Source: Comamonas sp. KCTC 72670 (GTDB lineage Bacteria > Myxococcota > Myxococcia > Myxococcales > Myxococcaceae). Taken from it: a stretch of 64,000 nt of DNA. A program made the position numbers and the translations under genes. The stretch is from positions 1 through 64,000 of the forward strand of contig BNCN01000021.1 of the NCBI GenBank assembly GCA_014656495.1, read 5' to 3'. This document shows positions 29,803 through 40,000 of the stretch, piece by piece (positions within the stretch are counted from its first letter, which is position 1; each line of letters starts with the position of its first letter). The notes under the pieces are model-generated. The model did no database searches, was not told where the DNA came from, and worked only from the letters and a program-made list of their open reading frames with translations.

Positions 29803-31650
29803 ATGATTCCTCGCGAAAACATTCGTAACGTCGCCATCGTCGCCCACGTCGACCATGGCAAGACCACGCTCGTCGATCACCTGCTTCGCCAGGCGGGCAC
29901 CTTCCGTACCAACGAGCACGTCGCCGAACGGGTGATGGACTCGAACGACCTCGAGCGCGAGAAGGGCATCACCATTCTCGCGAAGAACACCGCGGTCAAT
30001 TACAAGGGCATGCAGATCAACATCATCGACACCCCGGGTCACGCCGACTTCGGTGGTGAGGTGGAGCGCGGTCTGCGCCTCGTCGATGGCGTCATCCTGC
30101 TGGTGGACGCCGCCGAAGGTCCCCTGCCCCAGACGCGCTTCGTGCTCAGCAAGGCCCTGGCCATGGGCCTGAAGACGGTGCTGGTCATCAACAAGATCGA
30201 CCGCCAGGACGCCCGCGCGAAGGACGTGCTGGACCTCGTGTACTCGCTCTACATCGACCTGGGCGCGGACGAGAAGCAGCTGGAGATGCCCGTCCTCTAC
30301 ACCATCGCTCGCCAGGGTCAGGCGTCCACGGACCTGGACGTGCCCGGCAAGACGCTGGAGCCCCTGTACGACGCCATCATCAACCACATCCCGCCGCCGC
30401 CGAAGTCGGACGAGACGTCGCTGCAGCTCCTGGTGGCCAACCTGGACTACGACGACTACGTCGGCCGTCTGGCCGTGGGCCGCGTGCAGGCGGGCCGCAT
30501 CACCGCCAACATGCCCGTGTCCGTCTGCCGCGAAGGCGGGAAGATCCAGCCGGGCAAGATCGTCAAGCTGTACGGCTTCTCGGGCCTGAAGCGCGTGGAG
30601 ATTCCGGACGCGGGTCCGGGTGAAATCGTCTCCATCGCCGGCATCGAGGAGATCTCCATCGGCGACACCATCTCCGACGTGGAGAAGCCGGTGCCGCTGC
30701 CGCGCATCACCGTGGATGAGCCCACGATGATGATGATCTTCAAGGTCAACGACGGGCCGCTGGCGGGCAAGGAAGGCAAGTTCGTCACCTCCCGCAACCT
30801 GCGTGAGCGCCTCTACCGCGAGGCCTACCGCAACGTGGCCGTCCGCGTGGAGGACACCGAGACGCCGGACGCGTTCCGCGTGGTGGGCCGTGGCGAGCTC
30901 GCCCTGGCCGTCATCATCGAGAACATGCGCCGCGAAGGCTACGAGCTGACGGCCTCCAACCCGGAGCCCATCACCAAGCAGATCGACGGCCAGCTGCACG
31001 AGCCGATGGAGCTCCTCTTCTGCGACGTGCCGGAGAACAGCGTCGGCTCGGTGACGGAGCGCCTGGGGCCCCGCAAGGGCCGCATGGTGGACATGGGCAG
31101 CCTGGGCTCGGGCCGCACCCGCCTCCAGTTCCGCATCCCGGCGCGCGGCCTCATCGGCTTCCGCTCGGAGTTCCTCACCATCACCCGTGGCGAGGGCATC
31201 ATGAGCAGCCAGTTCGACGGCTTCGAGCCGTGGTTCGGCTACATCCCCAAGCGGCAGAACGGCGCCATCGTCTCCGACCGCCTGGGCGACACCGTGCCGT
31301 ACGCGCTCTTCAGCATCCAGGAGCGTGGCGCGCTGTTCGTCGGCGCCGGTGCCACGGTGTACGAGGGCATGATCATCGGCGAGCACTCGCACGCGTCCGA
31401 GCTGAACGTGAACTGCTGCCGTGAGAAGAAGCTCACCAACATCCGCGCCTCCGGCCGCGACGAGAACGTCATCCTCACGCCGCCGCGGGAGATGGGCCTG
31501 GAGAAGGCGCTGGAGTGGATCGCCGACGACGAGCTGGTCGAGGTGACGCCCAAGTCCATCCGCATGCGCAAGAAGGCGCTGGCGGTGGGCGAGCGCTACC
31601 GCGCCGAGCGTGACCGCAAGCGCGAGGAGCGCGCGGCCGACGGCGAGTAG
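29803..31650 (+). CDS. typA: translational GTPase TypA/BipA
   Basis: The 615-residue ribosome-associated GTPase assists 50S assembly and stress adaptation. G motifs are AHVDHGKTTL (residues 14-23), D-T-P-G-H-A-D-F-G-G-E and N-K-I-D. EF-Tu-like and EF-G-like domains follow, with the family's own C-terminal domain after the GRGEL motif. The ATG at 29803 gives the standard MIPRENIRNVAIVAHVDHG. It is a stand-alone gene with a sigma-70-like promoter and a terminator. Confidence 0.97.
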   Translation: MIPRENIRNVAIVAHVDHGKTTLVDHLLRQAGTFRTNEHVAERVMDSNDLEREKGITILAKNTAVNYKGMQINIIDTPGHADFGGEVERGLRLVDGVILLVDAAEGPLPQTRFVLSKALAMGLKTVLVINKIDRQDARAKDVLDLVYSLYIDLGADEKQLEMPVLYTIARQGQASTDLDVPGKTLEPLYDAIINHIPPPPKSDETSLQLLVANLDYDDYVGRLAVGRVQAGRITANMPVSVCREGGKIQPGKIVKLYGFSGLKRVEIPDAGPGEIVSIAGIEEISIGDTISDVEKPVPLPRITVDEPTMMMIFKVNDGPLAGKEGKFVTSRNLRERLYREAYRNVAVRVEDTETPDAFRVVGRGELALAVIIENMRREGYELTASNPEPITKQIDGQLHEPMELLFCDVPENSVGSVTERLGPRKGRMVDMGSLGSGRTRLQFRIPARGLIGFRSEFLTITRGEGIMSSQFDGFEPWFGYIPKRQNGAIVSDRLGDTVPYALFSIQERGALFVGAGATVYEGMIIGEHSHASELNVNCCREKKLTNIRASGRDENVILTPPREMGLEKALEWIADDELVEVTPKSIRMRKKALAVGERYRAERDRKREERAADGE

Positions 31651-31692
31651 TCCGTCCCCGCGGGGGCGCTCCCGTGGCGCCTCGCTTCACCG

Positions 31693-31724
31693 GGGCCCGT
31701 TCCCACTGCGTTGGGGGCGGGCCC
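31693..31724 (+). terminator. terminator after typA
   Basis: GGGCCCG (31693-31699) pairs with CGGGCCC (31718-31724), with an inner CCCA/TGGG stem, and is followed by TTCGTGTTT. It lies in the convergent gap between typA and nfsH. Confidence 0.7.
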
Positions 31725-31739
31725 TTCGTGTTTCCGGCG

Positions 31740-32342
31740 TCAGAACGTGTACTTCACCTTCGGGAAGATGGCGAAGGAGGTGATGTTGGGCCCGATGATG
31801 TAGCGGGCCAGCAGGTCCGCGCCGACGGAGAAGTGGTCCATGCCCGTGGCGTACTCCACGCCGAAGCCCAGGCCCGCGTTGGGGGCGCTGACGGCGCGTC
31901 CCGGGTCACCCTGGCCGGGGTTCACCGGCGCGGGGTCCAGGCGCGTGTAGCCCGCCACCACCTTGGGCGTCAGGTACAGCCGGTTCATGACCTGGACGTG
32001 GTAGGCCGCCGTGAGGTTCAGGAAGGCCATGGTGAAGTTGTCCGACAGCGCGCACGTCTCCGTGCCGGGCAGGTAGCCCGCGAAGCAGTTCTGCGCGGAC
32101 GAGCCGAGCCCGAAGTGGGCCCCCAGCGACAGCTTCTCCGTGAGGTCGTACCCGACGCCCAGCTGCAGGTACGTCTGGGCGTTGGAGTAGGCGTTCTCCC
32201 CGCCCACGGTGAAGAACACGCCCACGTCCGTCTCGGTGAAGAAGCCACGGCGCGGCTCGAAGGGCACCCCTTCCGGCGGCGTGGCCGCAAGAACCGGAGA
32301 CGACAGCAGCGCGAGCGCGGCAATCAGCGGAGACTTCTTCAC
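31740..32342 (-). CDS. nfsH: NfsH, outer-membrane beta-barrel protein of the spore-coat machine
   Basis: The 200-residue product has a signal peptide (V/MKKSPLIAALALLSSPVLA) and alternating strands ending in an aromatic F (KVKYTF), as in small outer-membrane barrels. GTG at 32342 is chosen for its GGGAGG site and signal peptide; an upstream ATG in the frame is non-coding in character. It is the eighth gene of a cluster whose order and protein types match nfsA-H of Myxococcus xanthus, paralogous to gliding gene gltH. A strong terminator separates it from nfsG, so it may have its own promoter. Confidence 0.8.
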   Translation of the reverse strand: MKKSPLIAALALLSSPVLAATPPEGVPFEPRRGFFTETDVGVFFTVGGENAYSNAQTYLQLGVGYDLTEKLSLGAHFGLGSSAQNCFAGYLPGTETCALSDNFTMAFLNLTAAYHVQVMNRLYLTPKVVAGYTRLDPAPVNPGQGDPGRAVSAPNAGLGFGVEYATGMDHFSVGADLLARYIIGPNITSFAIFPKVKYTF

Positions 32343-32436
32343 GGGTCCTCCCGACAATCGTGCCCTCCCGGCGCAACGCGGGAGCGGCGCAGATTTAATG
32401 ACGGCCCCCCCGAACCGGCAGTGGGGGGAAAACGAA

Positions 32437-32466
32437 AGTGGCGTGGACCGTTCCGTCCACGCCACT
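32437..32466 (-). terminator. strong hairpin terminator between nfsG and nfsH
   Basis: AGTGGCGTGGAC pairs perfectly with GTCCACGCCACT around a 6-base loop. On the minus strand it is followed by TTCGTTTTC, so it looks like a true intrinsic terminator inside the nfs cluster. Confidence 0.75.
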
Positions 32467-32495
32467 CAGGGTGCTTCACGGCCGCCTGGCGGCGA

Positions 32496-34562
32496 CTACC
32501 CCCCCGCACCCGCGGGAGAGAAGAGCCAGGGGTACGTCACGGACACCACGCCGCCGCCCTTGGGCTCCGGGAACTTCCAGCGGCGGATTCGCGACAGCAT
32601 GCAGCGCTCCGCCGCGGCGTTGTTCAGCGTCGTCTCGGAGACACTCGCGTCGGACACCGCGCCCGTCGGGTCGATGACGAAGGCCACCGCCACCTTGCCC
32701 GCGAGGCTCGGGTCCTTGTTCAGCTCGGACTCGTAGCAGTACTTGATCTCCCCCTGGTGGCGCCGGATGACCTTGGCGATGACGTCCTTATCGAGGCCGC
32801 CGACCACCGTCGTCTTGCCGGGGATGACCTTGGTGATGGACTTGCCTCGGCCGCCCAGGTCGATGCCGCCCGAGCCCCCCGTGCCGCGCCCCGTGCCCTG
32901 CGTCCCGAGGCCACCGATGCCCAGCGCGGTGCCGCCACCGCCCTTGCTGGTGCCACGCGAACCCAGGCCGCCCACGCCCTGCGCGTCCCCCATGGCCGCG
33001 CCGCCCTTGAGGCCGCCCAGCGCGTCGTTGATGCCGGTGCCGAAGCCGCCCGGGCCGAACACGTCCGAGGCGCCGCCATTCAGGCCCTTGAAGGCGCCCA
33101 GCAGACCGGCCTTGCCCACCGCCTGCCGGTCCTTCTCCTTCTTGCTCTTGTCCACCACCGGGGTGCCGGGCTTGGAAGGCGCCGCCTCCTGCTGCTTCGC
33201 CTCCTCCTTGCCGAACTTGCCCTCCTCGTCCTTCGCCTTGGCGCCCTCTTCCGGCGCGGACAGCTGGAGCTTCTTCGCCTCCAGCTTCTTCTCCGGCGTG
33301 ATGAGGAGCTTCGCCACGCGCTGCTGGGACTCGAAGATGTCCGCGCTCTGCGGCACCTCCTGGCGCGGCGTCAGCACCATGGCCAGCACCACCGCCAGGC
33401 CCGCCAGCATGCAGATGCTGGTGATCTTGAAGAAGGTGAAGTCGGAGTCCTTCAGCGACGCGGCGGTGATGACCGGCGACGGCTTCACGTAGCGCGCGAC
33501 GAAGGACACCGTGCCCAGCGACACCTCGACCCGGTCATGCAGGCCCAGGGTGAAGACCTGCTCGGCGTCCTCACCGGCCTGGCCGGAGAGCGCGCCCGCG
33601 GCCCGCAGCGCGTCCTTGGTGCGCACGTGGCCCTGGTTGGTGACGAAGGTCCGCGCCCCCGCCGGAGCGCGCACTTCCAGCGTGTCCTTCTTGCTGACCG
33701 CGAGCACGTGGCGCTTGCCCACCGACGGCGTGAAGACGTTGAAGAAGTTCTTCTTCGCCTCGCCGATGGTGACGGGGACGCCGTCCTTGAAGTGCTGGAC
33801 CTCCAGCATGGTGTCGCCCCACAGCAGCGCGACCTGGAGGACGCGCGCGTCGGACGTGGGCATCGCCTCGGGAGGCAGGGGCTCCTGGAGGTGCGGCGCC
33901 ACCGTGCGGCGCGCCGTCGCCGCGGTGTTCGCCGCCGCGTCCGGCTTGCGCGCCGTGGGCGTCGTCCGGGACTGGAGTCCGGGCGGCACCTGACGCGGCG
34001 GCACGGGCGGCTCCACCGGCATCATGCCGGGAGACGCGCCGCGCTCCACGCGGTTGCCCAGCGCCGCGGACACCGGGCGCGAGGCGGGGTGCATGGGAGG
34101 CGGCGGTGCCGGAACCAGGTTCGGCAGCTCCGTGCGCGGCCCCGCGGCCCGCATCGGAGACGCCACCGGGCTCGCCGGAGGCAGCGTGCCCTGGAACACG
34201 GGCCCTGCCACGCGGGCTCCCGCCGGCAAAGGACGCTCGGACGGCGTGGCGCCGAAGAGCACCTCCACCCGGCTGCCGCCGACCGTCAACACATCCCCGG
34301 GGTTGAGCGCGGTGGGGAGGACCAGCTTCTGGCCTCGCACCTCCGTGCCGCCTTCACTGCCCAGGTCGATGGCCGTGACGGAGCCATCCTTGTCCACCTT
34401 GAGCATCACGTGAAGGTTCGAGACCCGCGGGTCCTGAATCTTCACCGCCGCTTGAGCGCCTGAGCCCACAATGACGCTCTCGGCCTCCGACACGGCTTCC
34501 GCCGTGGAGCCATCCGGCCCGGTGATCCGAAGCGTCAAGCCGTTGTTCTTCGCCGCCGCCAT
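32496..34562 (-). CDS. nfsG: NfsG, FHA-domain inner-membrane protein with AgmX/PglI-type TonB-like C terminus
   Basis: The 688-residue protein has a cytoplasmic FHA phosphothreonine-binding domain (about residues 5-100) with the conserved serine and histidine in V-S-N-L-H. A proline-rich linker and a second folded region (about 235-365) follow. One transmembrane helix, ICMLAGLAVVLAMVL, is at about 380-396. A glycine-rich periplasmic segment leads to a TonB-like AgmX/PglI C-terminal domain (IKYCYESEL, then RRWKFPEP). This is the layout of GltG/NfsG. It probably links the AglQRS motor to the periplasmic part of the machine. The ribosome-binding site is GAAGGGAAGAGGG. Confidence 0.88.
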   Translation of the reverse strand: MAAAKNNGLTLRITGPDGSTAEAVSEAESVIVGSGAQAAVKIQDPRVSNLHVMLKVDKDGSVTAIDLGSEGGTEVRGQKLVLPTALNPGDVLTVGGSRVEVLFGATPSERPLPAGARVAGPVFQGTLPPASPVASPMRAAGPRTELPNLVPAPPPPMHPASRPVSAALGNRVERGASPGMMPVEPPVPPRQVPPGLQSRTTPTARKPDAAANTAATARRTVAPHLQEPLPPEAMPTSDARVLQVALLWGDTMLEVQHFKDGVPVTIGEAKKNFFNVFTPSVGKRHVLAVSKKDTLEVRAPAGARTFVTNQGHVRTKDALRAAGALSGQAGEDAEQVFTLGLHDRVEVSLGTVSFVARYVKPSPVITAASLKDSDFTFFKITSICMLAGLAVVLAMVLTPRQEVPQSADIFESQQRVAKLLITPEKKLEAKKLQLSAPEEGAKAKDEEGKFGKEEAKQQEAAPSKPGTPVVDKSKKEKDRQAVGKAGLLGAFKGLNGGASDVFGPGGFGTGINDALGGLKGGAAMGDAQGVGGLGSRGTSKGGGGTALGIGGLGTQGTGRGTGGSGGIDLGGRGKSITKVIPGKTTVVGGLDKDVIAKVIRRHQGEIKYCYESELNKDPSLAGKVAVAFVIDPTGAVSDASVSETTLNNAAAERCMLSRIRRWKFPEPKGGGVVSVTYPWLFSPAGAGG

Positions 34563-34617
34563 GAGGATTTTCCCTCTTCCCTTCCGCCCTGAGAACGACT
34601 GCCGCCGCCCGCTGCCG

Positions 34618-34899
34618 CTAGAGGTTGTCGACTGACTTCTGCAACTCTGGATCGAAGTTGTCCCGGACCTTGATGAGGCTCTGGAAGTCCGTCTTCTTCC
34701 GGTGGAGCACGTAGGAGCCCTCTGGCTTCGTGAGCTCGCCCTCCACCGCGACGTCCGTGAAGTCGATGACTGTCTTCTTGCGGAAGACGGTGCGGTCCTC
34801 CTCCTGGATGACGTTCACCGTGTCTCTCGACTCCTGTGCCATCGCCACCGCTGGCGCCATCACCAGGCCCAGCAACACCGCTGTTACCAGTCGCCTCAT
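34618..34899 (-). CDS. nfsF: NfsF, small periplasmic protein
   Basis: The 93-residue protein has a signal peptide (MRRLVTAVLLGLVMAPAVAMA) and a mature part with FRKKTVIDFTDVAVEG and HRKKTDFQSLI, the type of small basic periplasmic protein at the GltF/NfsF position. AGGAGG lies 8 bases before the ATG. It is 55 bp upstream of nfsG but 647 bp downstream of nfsE, so its transcript may begin in that gap. Confidence 0.85.
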   Translation of the reverse strand: MRRLVTAVLLGLVMAPAVAMAQESRDTVNVIQEEDRTVFRKKTVIDFTDVAVEGELTKPEGSYVLHRKKTDFQSLIKVRDNFDPELQKSVDNL

Positions 34900-35546
34900 A
34901 CGCAGCCTCCTCTTGCACAGCGCGATCCAACCTCAAGTCCTTGAATCCAGAGGAACTCGCCTGCTCATCCGGATGTTGCAGCCTGGAGAGGGGAAAAAAG
35001 TTCCGTCCTTCTTCGCCAGAACTCCAGCCTGCCTACGGGGGTGATGCTTCCGCTGTCTGTCCAACCGCCCCTGAGCCCCGGGTGCCGCCGAGCGTCGGGG
35101 CGTGTGTCAGGTGGCTTGCACCGGCCCGTATCGCGAAGACGGCGTTGCCACTTCGGTGAGTGGCAACGCCGTGCGGTGCTGCGTTCCGGACTGTAATGCG
35201 TGGTGACCGCGCCGCAGGCCTCGCTCCGGGCTCGCCGCGTCATGTGCCCGAGGCGGCTGGTGACGGCTAGACACCGTTGCCTGCGGGCGCCCCTTCGCCA
35301 CGGGGAGAAGCCGGCGCCTCACTCCCGCCAGTGGCATCACCCGCGGGAGCGTTGTTCGTGCCCTGGGTGGGCTCGGTGCCGACGTCGCGGGACCATCCCC
35401 CGCGAGGGCTCCGTGTCGGCGCTCGGCAGGCGCGGAGCGCGCGGATGGGCGAGCTCGGAGGCAGGCCTCCACGGGTGCAGCGCCCACCGCACCTGCTGGT
35501 GTGGCGTCCCGCGAGCGCTCGATGCCGAACCCACGGGAACACGCCC
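34900..35546 (-). other. 647-bp gap inside the nfs cluster
   Basis: No convincing gene is present. The distal part (about 35270-35390) holds an out-of-frame copy of the repetitive NfsE tail. A perfect hairpin lies at 35141-35170. The last 130 bp before nfsF are AT-richer, with a TTTTTT tract in the minus-strand sense, and could hold a promoter, but no clear -35/-10 or -24/-12 pair was found. Confidence 0.5.
35141..35170. terminator. perfect 12-bp hairpin in the nfsE-nfsF gap
   Basis: GGCGTTGCCACT pairs with AGTGGCAACGCC around the loop TCGGTG. It lies 377 bp past the nfsE stop and 240 bp before nfsF. There is no U-run, so it may be a rho-type or processing hairpin rather than an intrinsic terminator. 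Confidence 0.5.
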
Positions 35547-37007
35547 TCAGTGGGGCTCGGTGCCGGCGCCTCCGGTGGAATCACCTTCCGGCGCCACGTC
35601 CGTGTCCTGCGCGGGCTGCGCCCCCGCCCCACCGGTCGCGTCGTCCCTGGGCGTGGCCTCGTCACCCTGCCCAGGCTGCGCGCCCGCGCCGCCCGTGGCG
35701 TCGTCTTCCGCGCCCTGCCCGGGCTGCGCGCCTTCACCTCCAGCGCCCTGCGCGGGCTGAGCTCCGCCACCACCAATGGCCTCATCCGCCGGAGCGCCAT
35801 CGCCTTCGGCTTCCACCGCCGCCGCGGGCGGCGGGGCCTTGAGCATGTTCTGCAGGCCGCTGACCTTGGCCGTGATCATCTGCTTGTCGGTGTCCGTCGT
35901 CGTCTCGAACCCCTTGCAGCGGTCGAGGAACGCGATGGCCTTCTCCCAGCCCGCGCGGTCGGACGCATACGCCCAGCCCGCGCCGCACACGGCCTCCGGG
36001 AGGTCCTTGCGCGTGGCCAGCACCTTCTCGAACACCTCACCCGCGGCGATACCCTTCTTCGGATCGCGGCCCTTCTGCCCATCCAGCGCCCAGGCCAGGT
36101 ACAGCGCCGCGTCGGGCGAGCCTGGCTCGAGCTCCACCGCCTTGCCGAACGAGCGCTCCGCCCCCGCGTAGTCGCGGTAGCTCAGCGCCAGCGCGCCCAG
36201 GTTGAGGTAGCCCGGGATGAACTTCGCGTCCAGGGACACGGCCTTCTGGAACTGGGCCAGCGCGCGAGCGCGGTCGTCCAGCTTCAGGTAGACCATGCCC
36301 AGCAGGTTGTAGAGCGACGCGTCGTTCTCCGCGTGCTTGCGCGCCGTCCCCGCCAGCAGCTCCGCCAGGCGGTACTTCTCCCGCGCGTAGGCCACGTGCG
36401 CCAGGTTCTTGTAAGCCCCCGGGTTGTCCTTGTTGCGCACCAGGACGCGCCGAGCAGCGGCCTCCGACTCATCCAGCTTCCCCGCCACGCGGTAGGTGAT
36501 GGACAGGCTGTTGAGCAGCGAGGCGTCGTACTCACGCCCAGGCACCTTCAGCGCGCGCTCGAAGAGGGCGATGGACTCCTCCACCCGCCCCTGCTCGCGG
36601 TACATGACGCCCAGGTTGACGACCGCGGGCACGTGCGCCGGGTCCAACAGGAGCACCTTCTCGTAGGCCACCCGCGCGTCGTCCGGACGGCCCTGCCGCT
36701 CGGCGATGACGCCCAGGTTGAACTGGGCGTTGAGGCTCTGCGGCAGCTCGTTCACCACCGCCTCGAAGCCCTTGCGCGCGGCGTCCAGGTCGCCGGCCTC
36801 GTAGGCGCGCAGCGCCGCCGCGAAGGCCTCCTCCGCGTCGCTGGGGTTCGCGGAGGGAGGCGCCTCGGGCTTCTGCCGCGCGGGCGCCGGCTGCTGCGCC
36901 GCGGGAGGCGCCGTCTCCGGCAGGACGGACGGCTTCTTCTGCGGACCCGACGCGCACGCGGCCGTGAAGGCCAGCGAGCCCACGAGCATCGAACGGAACC
37001 AATTCAT
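35547..37007 (-). CDS. nfsE: NfsE, TPR lipoprotein
   Basis: The 486-residue protein begins MNWFRSMLVGSLAFTAAC, a lipoprotein signal with lipobox T-A-A-C, so it is probably outer-membrane anchored. About eight TPR units follow (roughly residues 75-390), for protein contacts. The C terminus is a repetitive acidic tail (DDATGG, GAQPGQG units). It corresponds to GltE/AglT in the gliding machine. An ATG at 37058 has a GGGGAGGT site and overlaps the nfsD stop (ATGA); it would add 17 residues before the signal, so the true start is uncertain. Confidence 0.85.
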   Translation of the reverse strand: MNWFRSMLVGSLAFTAACASGPQKKPSVLPETAPPAAQQPAPARQKPEAPPSANPSDAEEAFAAALRAYEAGDLDAARKGFEAVVNELPQSLNAQFNLGVIAERQGRPDDARVAYEKVLLLDPAHVPAVVNLGVMYREQGRVEESIALFERALKVPGREYDASLLNSLSITYRVAGKLDESEAAARRVLVRNKDNPGAYKNLAHVAYAREKYRLAELLAGTARKHAENDASLYNLLGMVYLKLDDRARALAQFQKAVSLDAKFIPGYLNLGALALSYRDYAGAERSFGKAVELEPGSPDAALYLAWALDGQKGRDPKKGIAAGEVFEKVLATRKDLPEAVCGAGWAYASDRAGWEKAIAFLDRCKGFETTTDTDKQMITAKVSGLQNMLKAPPPAAAVEAEGDGAPADEAIGGGGAQPAQGAGGEGAQPGQGAEDDATGGAGAQPGQGDEATPRDDATGGAGAQPAQDTDVAPEGDSTGGAGTEPH

Positions 37008-37054
37008 CTGCGTCTTCCCCGCCCCCACCTGCGTCCATTGATTGCGAAACGCCT

Positions 37055-40000
37055 TCATCGCAGCACCTCCCCGCGCCACGCGGTGGGCGCCTGCGCCGCG
37101 TCATCCGACGGCTGCTGTCCCGCTGGCTCCTGTCCCGGCTCCGTGGGCTTCTCGGACTCCGGCACGGGCGTCGTGGCGGTGGCGCCCTCCAGCACCCGCA
37201 CCAGGTCCGAGCGCACCAGCGTGTCGCTGCCCCGGTAGTTCACCTGCCGCACCTGCGCGTAGGCGCCGGGCCGCAGCCGGTTCACCTGGTCCTGCGCCGT
37301 CAACGTCCACGGGCTGTAGACACCCAGCTCGTAGGCCTTCTCCAGCGCCTTCTCCAGGGCCTCGGAGGCCTTGTCCTCCAGCGGCAGGGCCAGGTTCTCC
37401 AGCTCGCCGCGGTACATGGCGAGCTGCTCCTCGTCGAGCCCCGTGGGGTCCGGCGAGTCCATGATGTTGCGCGCGAAGTCCGCGTACGCCAGGCCCACGC
37501 GGGTGAGGGCCGCGATGCCCCAGTCACCCGAGCCGGTGGAGAGCACCGCGAGGTACTCCTTCTCCAGCCGCTGGATCTCCTTCTGCTTCGCCGCGAGGTC
37601 CCGGCGGATGGTGCTCACCCGCGAGAAGCGGATGCCCGTGTAGCGCTTCCACGCCGGCTCCAGCGACAGGAAGCGCGCGTGGCCATAGGCGTTGAGCACC
37701 GCGGTGTCCTTGCGCGCGTTCTCCGGCAGGCGGTTCCACGCCCGCACCAGCTCGCCCTGCACGCGCTCCTGCTCGCGCGCGTTCTTCAGCTGCTCGTACG
37801 CGAGCATCTCGCGGTAGCGCGCCAGGTACACCTGCGCGGAGCTGGAGCGCGAGTCCCGCCCGTAGGTCTCCGCGAAGGCGCCAAAGGCCCGGGCCGCCTC
37901 GCTCCATCGCTTCTCCTTCTCCCACGCGCTGGCCGCCGCGAAGGCCACCTGCGGCACGTCCTTGCGGTCCTTGAAGCGGGACACGTAGGCGTTGTAGGCG
38001 GCCACGGCCTTCTGCGGCTCCCCGGCGCCCTCCCACCACACGCCCGCGTTGAACTGCGCGTCCGCCACCCAGCCGCCGGCCTCCTCCACCAGCGCCTTGC
38101 GCTCGGCGGCCAGGCGCTCGCGCCGGGTCTCCGCGTCCTCCGCGCCGGGCGCGGTCGCCACCTTGGCGGTGGCCTTGGACTTGCCCTTCTTGCCGTCGGC
38201 GTCCTGCGCCTTCACCGCGGCGTCGTAGCTGGCGACGAAGGACTCCGCCATGGTGGCGGCCTTGCGGTACTCCGCGACCTTCTCGTAGAGGCCGGCCAGC
38301 GAGTAGCGCGCCTTCAGCTCGAACGGGCTGCGCGGGTACTCCTTGAGGAAGCGCTCACCCGCCGCGAGCCCCTTGTCGATTTCACCCGCCTCCTGCGCGA
38401 TGATCATCGCGTAGGTGAGCGCGCGGTCCGCGTTCTCCGACTTGGGGAACTCCGTCACGAAGCGGAGGAACTCCTCGGCGGCCTTCTTCGGGTTCTTCTC
38501 CTTCTTGTAGACGATTTCATCCACCCACTTGTACTGGCTGCCTTCGACGACGCGGCTGACGCGCACGGCGAAGTCCGTACCGGGCTTGGACAGCTTCTTG
38601 TTGTCGAGGAACTTGCGCGACAGCGTGTTGAGCTCGAGCCACTCCTCCCGGCTCTCCAGCACGTACATGGTGAGGTCGGCCGCGTCCCGCGAGCGCCGCT
38701 CCTCGGGGAACTTCTCGATGATCTCCCCGAAGCGCCGCGCCGCGTCCACGAAGTGGCTGCGGTCATAGAGGATGACCGCGGACTGGTAGCGCAGGTCGAT
38801 TTCGTCCGGCGAGTTCGGATACAGCTTCACGTAGACGTCGCACGCGGCGACGAGCCGGTCCTCGAACTTCGTGAGCGGCTCCTCCTCGCGGTCCTTCGCG
38901 TCACGCTTGACGATCTTCTGCTTGGCGACGTCGCCCTTGTCCTTCTTCTCGTCGACCTTCTGGCCGTCGCGCAGGTCGCTCTTGGCGAGCTGCCCTCGCT
39001 CGATCTTCACCAGCTTGTCGTAGGCGAGGATGGCGTTGTACGAGGCGCTCTTGCGGTACGCCTCGTTGGAGACCTCGCGCGCCGTGTCGCGGTCGGGAAT
39101 CTTGAACGCCACCACGGCGTCGTACTCGGCCGCCGCGGCCTCCCACTCCTCCAGCGCCCAGAGGATCTCCGCGTAGAAGAAGCGGAGGTTGAAGGCGGAG
39201 TCCGCCACGAAGTCCGGGTTCGCGTTGGAGGCGAACGCGTCCACGTACTGCTTGTAGATGTCGCGCGCGAGCCGGTAGGTCTCCACCTGGCGCGTCTTCT
39301 GCGCCTCCTGGTGGTACTCGGTCACCATGACGCGCATGGCCTCTTCGGTGACGTTGAAGGCGTTGCGCAGGACGGTCGTCTTGTCCTCGTTGGCCTTCCA
39401 CCACGCGCCGCCCGGGCTGTAGAGATCCACCATCCGCTTCATCTCCTTGCGAACCAGCTGACGCTGGCGGAGCCCCTCGTGGGCGCGGACGATGGCCTGC
39501 TGGTACTCCGGCGCGTTGGCGCCCATGGGCGCGTCGTCCACCAGCGTGCGGTACGTGAGGATGGCGCTGTCGAAGTGGCCCGCGTCCACCAGGCCCGCCG
39601 CCGTCTTGGCCAGCAGCCGGCCCACGCGCTGCTCCGGCGCCTTCTCCTTGAAGTACGCGATGGCCTGCTTGGGCTGGTCGAGCTGGACGTAGAACACCGT
39701 CAAGTCGTTGAGCGCCTCGGTGCGGAGGTCGCCCAGCTCCGGGCTCTTGGCGGCGTAGTCCACCACCTCGTGCAGCTTCTTCAGGCCCAGCTCGTAGTCG
39801 CCGGTGTTGTAGTCACACCAGGACAGCTTGTAGACGGCGTAGGCGTAGATCTTGGGCACGCCCGAGTCCCGCGCCTTCTCGTAGTTCTGCTTGGCGGGGA
39901 TGAGCTTGTTGTTCTCGAAGTAGTGGTTGCCGAGCTGGATGTAGGCGTCCGGCACGAACTGCGACTTGGGGAAGTCGCGGATCAACTCCTCGTAGCGGGC

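Noticed and set aside
34965..35243. 92-codon minus-strand ORF in the nfsE-nfsF gap
   Set aside because: It spans the perfect hairpin and has no ribosome-binding site or protein-like composition.
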